Shown: positions 1-7,232 of the stretch, one piece after another | Position numbering within the stretch: position 1 is the stretch's first letter | Layout of the letters: each line of letters starts with the position of its first letter | Assembly (NCBI GenBank): GCA_002394605.1 | Contig: DGUI01000034.1 | Span: 1 to 33,446 of the forward strand | Origin: Mageeibacillus sp. UBA4314 | GTDB taxonomy: Bacteria; Bacillota; Clostridia; Saccharofermentanales; Saccharofermentanaceae | Direction of reading: 5' to 3' | Length of the DNA: 33,446 nucleotides | Program-made: the position numbers and the translations under genes | Notes under the pieces: generated by a model | What the model was told of the DNA's origin: nothing | Databases searched by the model: none | The model's input: only the letters and a program-made list of their open reading frames with translations

Positions 1-39
1 AAAAACCCCTTTGTCTGCGGTCAGGAGCAGACAAAAGGG
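1..39 (-). terminator. Intrinsic terminator of the tRNA-Gly/tRNA-Arg unit
   Basis: Read on the minus strand, a 13-bp stem (arms 27-39 and 6-18, one G-U pair) closes an 8-nt loop at 19-26 and is followed by five T residues (A run at 1-5). It lies 15 nt beyond the CCA end of tRNA-Arg, so it most likely ends the tRNA transcript. The T run may continue outside the window. Confidence 0.85.
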
Positions 40-53
40 ATAAAACTTTCTTT

Positions 54-130
54 TGGTGAGCCACGGGGGACTCGAACCTCCGACCCACAGCTTAGAAGGC
101 TGTTGCTCTATCCAGCTGAGCTAGTGACCC
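54..130 (-). tRNA. tRNA-Arg (anticodon TCT)
   Basis: The minus strand folds as a complete cloverleaf. A 7-bp acceptor stem (GGGTCAC with GTGGCTC, one G-U pair), a D arm, an anticodon loop carrying TCT between CAGCC-type stem arms, and a T arm with GTTCGAGTC are all present. Discriminator A and an encoded CCA (54-56) follow. It reads AGA codons. It lies 8 nt downstream of tRNA-Gly and shares its promoter and terminator. Confidence 0.95.
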
Positions 131-138
131 ATTTATAA

Positions 139-212
139 TGGAGCGGGTGATGGGAATCGAACCCACGTGGTCAGCTTGGGAGGCTGAAGTTCTACCATTG
201 AACTACACCCGC
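139..212 (-). tRNA. tRNA-Gly (anticodon CCC)
   Basis: Complete cloverleaf on the minus strand: acceptor stem GCGGGTG/CACCCGC, anticodon stem TCAGC/GCTGA around a 7-nt loop with CCC, T loop TTCGATT, discriminator T and encoded CCA (139-141). It decodes GGG. It is the first gene of a two-tRNA transcript with tRNA-Arg. Confidence 0.95.
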
Positions 213-243
213 GTAATGGCGTTGCTCACTGCAACGCTAAATA

Positions 244-272
244 ATATTACACTATTGATCTGTAATTGTCCA
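244..272 (-). promoter_or_regulatory. Probable promoter of the tRNA-Gly/tRNA-Arg unit
   Basis: On the minus strand TGGACA (267-272) is followed after 17 nt by TAATAT (244-249), which puts the transcription start near 237. A 7-bp inverted repeat (219-225 with 231-237, 5-nt loop) sits between this start and the mature tRNA and could mark the 5' precursor. The -10 matches the consensus only moderately. Confidence 0.45.
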
Positions 273-290
273 CAGCAAATTTGCGGCAAC

Positions 291-734
291 TTACGGAGCT
301 GTTGTCTTAAGGTATTGACCTGATACGTAATAGCCGTCCTTCGTCTTATACCATCCGTCAGAAGTAGTGGCGACAACCGTCACGGCCTGTCCTCTGATAA
401 GAGTTCCTGCGATATCATAGTTCTTGCCGGGTCCCTTCCTGACACGGAGGAATGTACCGGAAGATACAGTTGCATACAGTGTGGCTTCGTTCTGAAGAGC
501 CTGTTCATTCCAGGAAGTCTCAGTCGTATCAGATGTAGCCAGAGGGCCCGAATAGACAGGCAGTGTTGTCTGTGTTGTTGAAGGAGTCGTAACAGTAGCT
601 ATTGTCTCAGATGTGGAAGAGGGAGTTGATTCTGCGCTGGTCTCAGCTGGCTTCTTGCTGCATGCAGACAGAGCAAAAAGGAATGAGCAGACCAGTGCGA
701 CAGATACTGTTCTTAACAAACGATTTGATTTCAT
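291..734 (-). CDS. SH3b-domain lipoprotein
   Basis: The 147-residue protein begins with a lipoprotein signal: a positive start (KSNR), a hydrophobic stretch and the lipobox LSAC at about residues 22-25, so it should be anchored to the outer face of the membrane. A Ser/Thr-rich linker of about 60 residues follows. Residues 90-145 form a bacterial SH3 domain, shown by the sequence TFLRVRKGPGKNYDIAGTL and a later DGWYK/GYYVSGQYL. Such domains usually bind cell-wall peptides. No enzyme domain accompanies it, so it may be a wall-binding or accessory protein. The start is supported by GGAGGTGG just upstream, and a good promoter lies at 794-822. The partner or ligand is unknown. Confidence 0.85.
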   Translation of the reverse strand: MKSNRLLRTVSVALVCSFLFALSACSKKPAETSAESTPSSTSETIATVTTPSTTQTTLPVYSGPLATSDTTETSWNEQALQNEATLYATVSSGTFLRVRKGPGKNYDIAGTLIRGQAVTVVATTSDGWYKTKDGYYVSGQYLKTTAP

Positions 735-793
735 CTATATCCACCTCCGAAGATATAATTTCACTCTTATATGGTCATTATCTCACACTTATC

Positions 794-822
794 ATTATAT
801 TTTTATGTAATTTGTGTGACAA
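794..822 (-). promoter_or_regulatory. Promoter of the SH3b lipoprotein gene
   Basis: Minus-strand TTGTCA (817-822), a 17-nt spacer and TATAAT (794-799) form a near-consensus housekeeping promoter. It predicts a leader of roughly 50 nt that contains the GGAGG site of the lipoprotein gene. Confidence 0.7.
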
Positions 823-833
823 AGGGTGCAATC

Positions 834-1415
834 TTACCTCCTTAAGAGATAAAAAGTCTCGTGATCCCTGAACTTGCCGTCGATATTCATATATGAGTAC
901 CTCGTTCCTTCATAGACAAAGCCGCAGCGCCTGATAAGATCGATGCTCCGCTGATTCTCAGGCAGTATGAAAGCTTCGATCCTGTGAAGGTTCAGGTTCT
1001 CGAATACTATCTCGCATGCTCCCTTCACCGCTTCTGTCATGATCCCCTGCCCCTGGCACTTCTCGTCAAGGTGGTAACCGATCTGGGCGAGCATCATCCC
1101 GCCCATGGCTATGTTGAAGAATGACACTCTTCCGATTATCTCATCCCTTTGATCTTTCCTCGAGATCCAGAGAGGGATCAGCTTGCCGTATTTATAGTCC
1201 CTGACTTCACAGTCAATGTAATACTTCTGGGAAGCTGCCGTGAAATATGAATCCGGATGGGGCTGGGAGAACTTCTTGTGGAATTCCCTGTTCCTTACCA
1301 CATAATCAAGAACCTTCCGGTATGCACTCTTCTTCAGCACAGCAAGACGGAGGTTTTCCGTCTCAAACGCGAAAACCTCGTCACTGTACTCAAATGCCAC
1401 CGGATAGAATGCCAT
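834..1415 (-). CDS. GNAT family N-acetyltransferase (RimJ/RimL-like)
   Basis: The 193-residue protein has the layout of RimJ/RimL-type GNAT acetyltransferases. It has an N-terminal FETENLRLAVLKKS segment, a strand reading IIGRVSFFNIA, the acetyl-CoA loop around YHLDEKCQGQGIMTEAV (the Q/R-x-x-G-x-G/A pattern), and the late motif HRIEAFILPENQRSIDLIRRCGF typical of this branch. Family members acetylate protein N-termini, amino sugars or small amines; the substrate here cannot be told. Its ATG shares one base with the stop codon of the upstream SDR gene (TGATG), so the two are translationally coupled in one operon. Confidence 0.88.
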   Translation of the reverse strand: MAFYPVAFEYSDEVFAFETENLRLAVLKKSAYRKVLDYVVRNREFHKKFSQPHPDSYFTAASQKYYIDCEVRDYKYGKLIPLWISRKDQRDEIIGRVSFFNIAMGGMMLAQIGYHLDEKCQGQGIMTEAVKGACEIVFENLNLHRIEAFILPENQRSIDLIRRCGFVYEGTRYSYMNIDGKFRDHETFYLLRR

Positions 1416-2137
1416 CAGCCTTCAAGGATCTTAGCGATCTCTTCTGCTGTCTTGCCGGGATAATCCTGGCTGTGAACGATCATGCCGCTGCTGATCTTCG
1501 ATACGATACCCGGAGCCATACAGCCTGCAACAGCTGATTCAGGCGCATTGGGGGCATTGGGGCCGCCAAGATCTGTCCTGCACCAGCCCGGATCGGTAAG
1601 AGTTAGAACGATATCCTCATCCTTGATAAGAGTCGCAAGGTCTCTTGTAACCTTCTCAAGTGCCGCTTTCGCTGCGGAGTAAGGGCCCTGCTGGGGTTCC
1701 TTGTCTATGCCGGATGTCGTGTTGATGATCCTTCCGAACCCACGCTTCAGCATCTTGGGAAACAGGTTGTAGCATATGAGCATGGGAGCTGTCGTATTGA
1801 TCCTGAACGAGAGATCATAGTCCTCATAAGGAGTATCATAGACGCCTGCTCTGTATGTAACCTGGTAACCTGCGTTGTTATAAACGATATCGATATCATA
1901 TTCCTCGAGCTCAGAGAGCATCCTTAAGACATCACTGCCGTCAGACAGGTCACAAGCGACACTGACGCACTCACAGCCCAGCGCTCTGACTTCATTCTCA
2001 AGTGTCTTGGTGTGTGAAGTGTCTCTGCTGTGAAGGATGAGATTAGCTCCGCGCTTAGCAAGCTCTAATGACATTAACCTTCCGATGCCTCTCGCACTTC
2101 CAGTGACAAGGACCCACTTACCTTTGATGTCTATCAT
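1415..2137 (-). CDS. Short-chain dehydrogenase/reductase (SDR)
   Basis: The 240-residue protein is a classical SDR. The Rossmann motif TGSARGIGR lies near residues 13-21, NNAG near 87, a catalytic Ser in NTTSGID, and the YSAAK signature gives the Tyr/Lys pair. These NAD(P)-dependent enzymes interconvert alcohols and ketones; the substrate is unknown. A GGAGGGG ribosome site precedes the ATG. The gene is first in an operon with the GNAT acetyltransferase, which overlaps its stop codon, so the two may act on the same small molecule. That link is inference only. Confidence 0.9.
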   Translation of the reverse strand: MIDIKGKWVLVTGSARGIGRLMSLELAKRGANLILHSRDTSHTKTLENEVRALGCECVSVACDLSDGSDVLRMLSELEEYDIDIVYNNAGYQVTYRAGVYDTPYEDYDLSFRINTTAPMLICYNLFPKMLKRGFGRIINTTSGIDKEPQQGPYSAAKAALEKVTRDLATLIKDEDIVLTLTDPGWCRTDLGGPNAPNAPESAVAGCMAPGIVSKISSGMIVHSQDYPGKTAEEIAKILEG

Positions 2138-2169
2138 TGTCAGCCCCTCCTAATATGAGATATGAGCAA

Positions 2170-2178
2170 ATAATAACA
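2170..2178 (-). promoter_or_regulatory. Extended -10 promoter of the SDR-GNAT operon
   Basis: Minus-strand TGTTATTAT (TGn followed by TATTAT) lies about 33 nt before the SDR start codon and predicts a short leader of about 26 nt containing the GGAGG site. No good -35 is visible, as expected for an extended -10 promoter. Confidence 0.45.
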
Positions 2179-2198
2179 CAAAACTTGACCGTATCATA

Positions 2199-3164
2199 TC
2201 ACCTTAGTCCATCTATAAACTCATCTATGATCTTACCGCATTCATCAGGCTTCTGTTCATATATCATATGGCTTCCCGGAAGATAGACGATCCTTGCATT
2301 GCCGAGCTTTTCCATGTATGCCTTAACTATGTCGATATGTTTCTCCGTCGTGGCACAGATGTAAAGCTTGGGGATATCATTAGTAACGATGCTCCTATAT
2401 GCACCCTGGGCGTTATCCGCAACAAGGCCGCTCTCAGATACGGGTGCAATGGAATCAAGCGTCCTTAATGTGAGCGCGTCCCCTAACATCTGATCTTCCG
2501 CACTGTACCCGGAAGGATAAAGGCCAAACATCTCCCTTATCTTCCCTCTCGTAAATCCGAGTTTTGTCATGAGAGCAAACCACTTGTCTCCCAGGTCAGG
2601 CTTCTTATACGGTATATAGCTGCATACCGTGTCATAAAGTTCAGTCCCGTCGATCAGGATAACTGCTTCGACTTCATCAGGATACCTGCTCTCCCAGTAC
2701 GTCGCATAAGCGCCGCCTAAGGAATGAGCCATCAGGATGTACGGGCCTTCTATCCCGTCATTACGAAGAGCCGTGCGGTAATCTTCAACGATGAATTCCA
2801 GAGTCATCTCATGATCAGTATCACCGCTCAGTCCGTGACCGGCCCTGTCAGCAAAGACCACAAGGTTATCCTCTTCCAGGACAGATGTCATCTTCCTCTG
2901 TGATACAGAGATATCGCCCAATCCCAGGCCTGCGATCGAGACTATCTTATGTTTCCCGTCAGTCCTGCCAAACTTGGCAAGGTTGATCATATGATCACCG
3001 GTATTGACAAGATGACAGTACCCGAGTTCCTTAAGTCTTGCCTCTTCCCGTCCTGACTTAACCCGGTGAGATATGTATGTTACGGCAACGGTTATGACCA
3101 ATACTGTCAGAAGGACTGACAGTATCATCACCAATACCTTGAACAACCGGGATCTGCCCATCAT
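2199..3164 (-). CDS. Membrane-anchored alpha/beta hydrolase
   Basis: The 321-residue protein has one N-terminal membrane segment (about residues 8-30) followed by an outward-facing alpha/beta hydrolase domain. The nucleophile elbow is AHSLGG with Ser148. FADRAGHGLSG before it is the usual DxxGxGxS-type loop, and PGSHMIYEQKP near the end supplies the probable catalytic His. Similar proteins are esterases or lipases of unknown substrate. An upstream in-frame extension exists, but AAGGAG lies 4 nt before the ATG at 3164 and 7 nt before the next ATG at 3161, so one of these two is the real start. It is divergent from the zinc-ribbon gene at 3249. Confidence 0.85.
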   Translation of the reverse strand: MMGRSRLFKVLVMILSVLLTVLVITVAVTYISHRVKSGREEARLKELGYCHLVNTGDHMINLAKFGRTDGKHKIVSIAGLGLGDISVSQRKMTSVLEEDNLVVFADRAGHGLSGDTDHEMTLEFIVEDYRTALRNDGIEGPYILMAHSLGGAYATYWESRYPDEVEAVILIDGTELYDTVCSYIPYKKPDLGDKWFALMTKLGFTRGKIREMFGLYPSGYSAEDQMLGDALTLRTLDSIAPVSESGLVADNAQGAYRSIVTNDIPKLYICATTEKHIDIVKAYMEKLGNARIVYLPGSHMIYEQKPDECGKIIDEFIDGLR

Positions 3165-3195
3165 ACGTCTCCTTAAAGCATACCTTAGTGACTTG

Positions 3196-3204
3196 ATTAT
3201 AACA
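3196..3204 (-). promoter_or_regulatory. Extended -10 promoter of the alpha/beta hydrolase gene
   Basis: Minus-strand TGTTATAAT, a perfect extended -10, predicts transcription from about 3189 and a leader of about 25 nt with AAGGAG. It is only 5 bp from the -10 of the oppositely oriented promoter at 3210-3218. Confidence 0.6.
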
Positions 3205-3209
3205 TTCAG

Positions 3210-3218
3210 TGATATAAT
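3210..3218 (+). promoter_or_regulatory. Extended -10 promoter of the zinc-ribbon gene at 3249
   Basis: Plus-strand TGATATAAT is a perfect extended -10 with a start near 3225. The -35 region would fall on the -10 of the divergent hydrolase promoter, so RNA polymerase could probably not occupy both at once. Confidence 0.6.
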
Positions 3219-3248
3219 GTAAAAAAACAAGGAAAGAAGAAATTACTT

Positions 3249-3722
3249 ATGAAATTCTGCCGTCAATGTGGTTGCCAGTTATTAGATGAAGACAGGTTTT
3301 GTGCCAAGTGCGGTTTCCCGTGCGAGCCTGTTCCGGGGGCTGCGATCCCGGTTGCACCCGGTCAGACAATGCCTCCTATCCCCGGTCTTCCCAAGGCAGC
3401 AAATGATGAGGCTTTGCTCGTCATCTACTGCAACGCTTCAAATCCGCGCGGTTCAGTCGAACTGATAACGGGACGTGACAGATCAGCCAACCTTAAGGTC
3501 AGGGCCGGAGAGAAGATGCCGATCAAGATGCCTCTGGGCAATGTCGTCATCACATACCTTGTTGACAGGGGTCCCGGGCTCACGGTAGTTGCAGCCAGGA
3601 GGTCAAAATACAATAAATCCTTATTCTTCCACCCGGGCGAGACGATCCTCATGCAGGTGAATGTCGGCAGACAGGTGACACACACCATATGCCAGAGCAG
3701 CCAGGGATACAGCATCCCGTAA
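3249..3722 (+). CDS. Zinc-ribbon domain protein of unknown function
   Basis: The 157-residue protein starts with a short zinc ribbon in which Cys4/Cys7 and Cys18/Cys21 (CRQCG...CAKCG) would bind one zinc. A proline-rich linker follows (about 28-50), then a C-terminal domain of about 100 residues with alternating hydrophobic strands (VVITYLVDRG, ETILMQVNVG) that I do not recognise. No membrane segment or catalytic motif is seen. The ribosome site is weak (GGAAAG placed rather far from the ATG). It is divergent from the hydrolase and convergent, with an 11-nt gap, to the DUF1848 gene. Confidence 0.75.
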   Translation: MKFCRQCGCQLLDEDRFCAKCGFPCEPVPGAAIPVAPGQTMPPIPGLPKAANDEALLVIYCNASNPRGSVELITGRDRSANLKVRAGEKMPIKMPLGNVVITYLVDRGPGLTVVAARRSKYNKSLFFHPGETILMQVNVGRQVTHTICQSSQGYSIP

Positions 3723-3733
3723 CTCTCAGCCGT

Positions 3734-4666
3734 CTATATATCAAGCCTCAGCTGACGGTCGAGCCAGCTCTTCTGTTCTGCCTCGTGGATCACGTCATCG
3801 GGCAGGCTTCCTCCGATGAGGAACGGCGACTTGGGATCGTGAAGCCTCATGTTCGTTCTGACAAGTGACGGATCAGTATTCGCATAGCAATACCTGCACA
3901 GATGCCCGCATGTATCGTACTCTCCGATGTCACCGCCAATAAGACATGCACATTCACTCCTGCCACCCTTTAAATGCCCGGGAACACTGAGTCTTGCATG
4001 AAGTGCTTCCTCAAATGTTCTGACTGTCATACAGCCTGAACAGTCAGCACCGTACTTCTCAAGTTCCTTTCCTTCAGCACATGGCTTTACGGTCATGCCA
4101 TACTGACGGGCGATGTCGATCAATGCGCTTCCTATCCTGAGCCTGTCCTGACTATAGACTTCCCTTGCTTGCGGGAAATTGCGTTCGACCTTCTTATAGA
4201 TGTCGATGAAGCTTATGACACATGTTTTTGTGTATCCGGACAGTCTCTTTGCCATATTCTCAAAAACGGATATATGCCATTGTGCAGTATGTATATCATC
4301 AGTAAATATCGGATCATATCTCCAGCCTATGCTGTCTATGCCTACAATGTCTGACAACCTGCAAAAGCTATCCATCACTGATCCCTTATCCGGGACGTTC
4401 GGTTCTATGTCCTTGCCATACGGCGTGATCGTGACAAACCAATACTGACCATAAGGTTTAAGAATATCCATGCGCGGCAGCATGGGAGCAGGGTTCTTGG
4501 TACAGAAAGCGATAAGATCCACAACCGAAGGGTCAAGTCTGTAGCGTGTCACCTTGACCGGGTCATAGGGATTACGCACCAGAACATAGCCTTCTTCTAT
4601 GCGGTTTTGAAACCACTCTGAATAGAATGCAGGAATATCAGTCCTCATTCCTGTATTGATGATCAT
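3734..4666 (-). CDS. DUF1848 family protein
   Basis: The 310-residue protein matches my recollection of the DUF1848 family: an N-terminal MIINTGMRTDIPAFYSEW stretch, a central WFVTITPYGKDIEP segment, and a cysteine-rich C-terminus with CSGC, CAC and CGHLCRYCYAN. The CxxxCxxCYAN cluster recalls the iron-sulfur sites of radical-SAM-like or photolyase-like proteins, but it sits at the C-terminal end rather than the usual N-terminal place. The function is unknown. A GAGG site 8 nt before the ATG supports this start. It is divergent from the double zinc-ribbon gene at 4781. Confidence 0.85.
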   Translation of the reverse strand: MIINTGMRTDIPAFYSEWFQNRIEEGYVLVRNPYDPVKVTRYRLDPSVVDLIAFCTKNPAPMLPRMDILKPYGQYWFVTITPYGKDIEPNVPDKGSVMDSFCRLSDIVGIDSIGWRYDPIFTDDIHTAQWHISVFENMAKRLSGYTKTCVISFIDIYKKVERNFPQAREVYSQDRLRIGSALIDIARQYGMTVKPCAEGKELEKYGADCSGCMTVRTFEEALHARLSVPGHLKGGRSECACLIGGDIGEYDTCGHLCRYCYANTDPSLVRTNMRLHDPKSPFLIGGSLPDDVIHEAEQKSWLDRQLRLDI

Positions 4667-4700
4667 GCGGTAATCCTCGATATGAACGATCTGTCTTTTT

Positions 4701-4729
4701 TTGTTTCTGTCATATCACTATTATATCAG
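4701..4729 (+). promoter_or_regulatory. Possible promoter of the double zinc-ribbon gene
   Basis: TTGTTT (4701-4706), a 17-nt spacer and TATCAG (4724-4729) form a weak housekeeping-type promoter about 50 nt before the AAGGAGG site. A second AT-rich element (TATTAT near 4745) is an alternative. Confidence 0.3.
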
Positions 4730-4780
4730 ACTGTTAACAAACGATATTATGATATCATTTTACCGAAGGAGGATCGTGTT

Positions 4781-5782
4781 ATGTCTGATGATAGGAAATG
4801 TCCCGCTTGCAGCGGCACAATGGTCTTCGATCCCGGCTGGAACAGACTTGTCTGCCAGTTCTGCGGATTCAAGGAAGAGATCCCCGAACTGGTTTCCAAG
4901 GTATCAATCACAGAAGCTGATCTTGATCCTGCCCGGAACGTGGCAAGCCGTAATTGGGGCATGGAGTATCAGATCGTAAGCTGCAGCCAATGCGGAGCGA
5001 GGACTCTTAATGATAAGCTCCAGTTATCCGGCCGCTGCCCGTTCTGCGGTTCAACTACGGTAGTTCCCGTGGAGACGAACGGGGATATTATCGCACCCAT
5101 GGGAGTGATCCCCTTCAGTATCAGTACAAAGCGCGCTACCAGCATCTTCAGGGAATGGATCGGCAACAGATTCCTAGCTCCCGAGAAGCTCAGCCGGAAT
5201 GCCAACCTCAATGAATTTACGGGTATATATCTGCCGTACTTCACTTTCGATGCGGACAGTATTACAGATTTCGACGGTATGTTCGGATATACTGCGGGAG
5301 AAGGCTTAAACTGGCACAGGAGAGCCGGGCAGTTTAGTATGTTCATCGACGATTTTCCCGTCGTAGCGAGCAGGAAACTGCTTGAAGACAGACTTCTCGT
5401 ATCAGCCGCATCCTACAGGACAAGAGAAGCTAAGCCGTACACACCTTCAGCACTGGCAGGTTTTCCTGCTGAACAGTACTCCATGGGTCTTGCGCAGGCC
5501 TGGGATAAAGCCAAATGCGACGTTGTCGGTTATCTCAAGGACGCGATCAAGAAGAACGAATCGGCTTACATGCAAAAAAACATGCACTTAAGCACAGAAT
5601 ACGCGAATATAAAGTACAAGTACCTGCTTGTTCCGATGTGGATCAATTCATTCACATACGATAACAGATTATATACGATCGTCATCAACGGACAGACAGG
5701 AGAGATAAGTGGTCAGTGGCCTAAGTCATTTGGCATGTTCATGAAGAGAGCTGCCGAGATATTCTTCCCGTTCCGGTCTTAG
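4781..5782 (+). CDS. TFIIB-type double zinc-ribbon protein
   Basis: The 333-residue protein has two N-terminal zinc ribbons: CPAC...CQFC at residues 7-28 and CSQC...CPFC about 45 residues later. The remaining 240 residues have aromatic-rich strands (TGIYLPYFTFDAD, YLLVPMWINSFTYDNRLYTIVINGQTGEI) and no membrane segment. Proteins of this shape are common in Clostridia and are annotated only as TFIIB-type zinc-ribbon proteins. An in-frame upstream extension of 33 codons exists, but AAGGAGG 8 nt before the ATG at 4781 marks this start. The stop codon overlaps that of the convergent kinase gene by 4 bp (TTAG). Confidence 0.82.
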   Translation: MSDDRKCPACSGTMVFDPGWNRLVCQFCGFKEEIPELVSKVSITEADLDPARNVASRNWGMEYQIVSCSQCGARTLNDKLQLSGRCPFCGSTTVVPVETNGDIIAPMGVIPFSISTKRATSIFREWIGNRFLAPEKLSRNANLNEFTGIYLPYFTFDADSITDFDGMFGYTAGEGLNWHRRAGQFSMFIDDFPVVASRKLLEDRLLVSAASYRTREAKPYTPSALAGFPAEQYSMGLAQAWDKAKCDVVGYLKDAIKKNESAYMQKNMHLSTEYANIKYKYLLVPMWINSFTYDNRLYTIVINGQTGEISGQWPKSFGMFMKRAAEIFFPFRS

Positions 5783-6315
5783 CGGACACCGCTTCCTTCA
5801 TCAATGATAAACCTCTCATCTTCCATGGCAACAGTTACTGCCTCATCTATAGTCATATGCGAAGTATCAAGGATATGACAGTCCTTGTAACCGTAACTCC
5901 TGAAATCATTAAGCAGCACAATGCTGCGTTCCTTCATCTGCAGATCTTCGGGCCTTTGGCTGTCTCTTAAGATGACTGTATCCTCATCAACCATGAGGAC
6001 GATAAACCTGATCGTATATCCGGAAAACTCCTTCCTGATCCTGTCGATCTGTTCAGGCAGAACGATATAGTTGAAGATGACATCAAAACCATCTTCAAGG
6101 TATATCTTCATCGTGTTGATGGATATCTTCCAGAAAGTACTGAGATAATTACCTTCTTCCCACGGCTGGATATAGCCTCCTGTGATCTGGCCATAGATAT
6201 CATCACCCTCGATCAGAGCCGAGCGCGAAAGACTCCCGGCGATCTTCCCTGAGACAGTGCTCTTGCCAACGCCCGCCGGGCCCGTGATGATGTAAAGATC
6301 AGGTTTTGTATTCAT
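5779..6315 (-). CDS. P-loop kinase/AAA family ATPase
   Basis: The 178-residue protein has a Walker A loop GPAGVGKST at residues 12-20, an EGDDIYG segment that fits the substrate-binding or Walker-B-like position of small-molecule kinases, and RDSQRPEDLQM, which could be the lid with an Arg. It resembles the shikimate/gluconate/chloramphenicol-phosphotransferase type of nucleoside-triphosphate kinase; the substrate is unknown. Upstream in-frame codons exist from a GTG, but a perfect extended -10 (TGTTATAAT) ends 6 nt before the ATG at 6315. The upstream codons would therefore not be transcribed and the mRNA is probably leaderless. Confidence 0.8.
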   Translation of the reverse strand: MNTKPDLYIITGPAGVGKSTVSGKIAGSLSRSALIEGDDIYGQITGGYIQPWEEGNYLSTFWKISINTMKIYLEDGFDVIFNYIVLPEQIDRIRKEFSGYTIRFIVLMVDEDTVILRDSQRPEDLQMKERSIVLLNDFRSYGYKDCHILDTSHMTIDEAVTVAMEDERFIIDEGSGVR

Positions 6316-6321
6316 GGATCC

Positions 6322-6330
6322 ATTATAACA
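6322..6330 (-). promoter_or_regulatory. Extended -10 promoter giving a leaderless kinase mRNA
   Basis: Minus-strand TGTTATAAT, with its last base 6 nt (GGATCC) before the ATG at 6315. Transcription starting about 7 nt past the -10 would begin at the A of the start codon. Confidence 0.6.
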
Positions 6331-6367
6331 CTTCCCAAAAACTTCAAAAAAATACGGCAGATAGAAA

Positions 6368-6390
6368 ACCCGGACCACTTGGATCCGGGT
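6368..6390. other. 7-bp hairpin upstream of the kinase promoter
   Basis: ACCCGGA (6368-6374) and TCCGGGT (6384-6390) pair around a 9-nt loop. Read on the minus strand it is followed by TTTTCT, so it could weakly stop leftward read-through. The rest of the 6391-6528 stretch holds no gene I can support; it contains an 8-bp inverted repeat (6456-6463 with 6497-6504). Confidence 0.35.
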
Positions 6391-6528
6391 ATCAATTTAG
6401 AGGGTGTTATGAAGAAAATTCGCTTGATTGCTGATGCAATTATAACCCCGTCATCTGCCTCATATTCAGCAAAAATGCGTAAGAAAAGAGTGAAAAATGA
6501 GGCAACGGTGTTATCTTTCCCTTTACTC

Positions 6529-6545
6529 TCCACAAAAAATCCACA
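6529..6545 (+). promoter_or_regulatory. Direct-repeat operator ahead of the response regulator gene
   Basis: TCCACA occurs at 6529-6534 and again at 6540-6545, 11 bp apart (one helical turn), separated by an A run. This is the usual arrangement for OmpR-family dimers. It occupies the -35 position of the promoter whose -10 is at 6555, which fits activation by a bound regulator. A near copy precedes the esterase gene at 8608-8624. Confidence 0.6.
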
Positions 6546-6554
6546 TAAACGGTT

Positions 6555-6560
6555 TATAAT
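6555..6560 (+). promoter_or_regulatory. -10 box of the two-component operon
   Basis: TATAAT lies 6 nt (AACCTC) before the ATG of the response regulator. No -35 consensus is present; its place is taken by the direct repeat. No Shine-Dalgarno is available, so the transcript is probably leaderless. Confidence 0.6.
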
Positions 6561-6566
6561 AACCTC

Positions 6567-7232
6567 ATGAAAAGGTTATTGGTCGTTGAAGATGAACCCG
6601 AGATCAGAGAGCTGCTCAAGAACTATCTGACTCATGAAGGCTATGAAGTAAGCCTTTCAGAAGATGGCGTTGAAGCCATCTCCATGTTTACTGCCAATGA
6701 ATATGACCTTGTCATCCTTGACATAATGATACCCAGGATCGACGGATTCGGAGTATGCGAAGTTATTAAGGATCAGTCAGACGTACCTGTTATGTTCCTG
6801 TCGGCACTAAGTGACGATAGATCTCAGATAAAAGGCTACGACCTGATGGCTGATGATTACGTGACGAAGCCGTTCTCCATGCCGGTGCTTATCCGCAAGA
6901 TAAATGCTCTTCTGAGGCGCAGGGATTCATCTGACATCCGCCATGATCACACGATCGTGTGCGGTGACATCATGATAAACAATGACACCATGCGCGTGAC
7001 GGTGTCAGGGCGTGATGTGGAACTGACAACGCGCGAATTTGACATCCTCCAGACTCTCGCAAAGAATCCCGGGAGAGTCTACAGCCGCGAGATGCTCCTC
7101 GACCTTCTATGGGATTACGATTCACTGGTCGATGAGAGGATCGTTGACAGCCACATAAAGAACCTCCGTCATAAGATCGGCGGGAACTACATCGAGACCG
7201 TTCGCGGCCGGGGGTACAGGATTGATAAGTAA
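6567..7232 (+). CDS. OmpR/PhoB-family response regulator
   Basis: The 221-residue protein has a receiver domain (residues 1-115) with acidic Glu8/Asp9, phosphoacceptor Asp52 in VILDIMIP, Ser79 and Lys101 in TKPF. A winged-helix DNA-binding domain (about 125-219) follows, with the typical VELTTREFDILQTLAKNPGRV and SHIKNLRHKIG...VRGRGYRID segments. It should be phosphorylated by the kinase encoded next and bind direct repeats such as those at 6529 and 8608. The kinase gene overlaps it by 11 bp. The start ATG follows the -10 box by 6 nt with no ribosome site, pointing to a leaderless mRNA. Confidence 0.95.
   Translation: MKRLLVVEDEPEIRELLKNYLTHEGYEVSLSEDGVEAISMFTANEYDLVILDIMIPRIDGFGVCEVIKDQSDVPVMFLSALSDDRSQIKGYDLMADDYVTKPFSMPVLIRKINALLRRRDSSDIRHDHTIVCGDIMINNDTMRVTVSGRDVELTTREFDILQTLAKNPGRVYSREMLLDLLWDYDSLVDERIVDSHIKNLRHKIGGNYIETVRGRGYRIDK

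Noticed and set aside
219..237. GCGTTGC hairpin upstream of tRNA-Gly as a terminator.
   Set aside because: Neither strand has a T run after it, and it lies inside the expected tRNA precursor leader.
5779..6378. Longer form of the P-loop kinase starting at a GTG at 6378.
   Set aside because: The extra codons cross the perfect extended -10 at 6322-6330 and have no ribosome site; the Walker A motif sits at the normal distance from the ATG at 6315.
6409..6570. A 53-codon open frame starting MKKIRLIADA with AGAGGG before its ATG.
   Set aside because: It runs through the direct-repeat operator and the -10 box of the response regulator and ends inside that gene; the composition after residue 15 is not protein-like.
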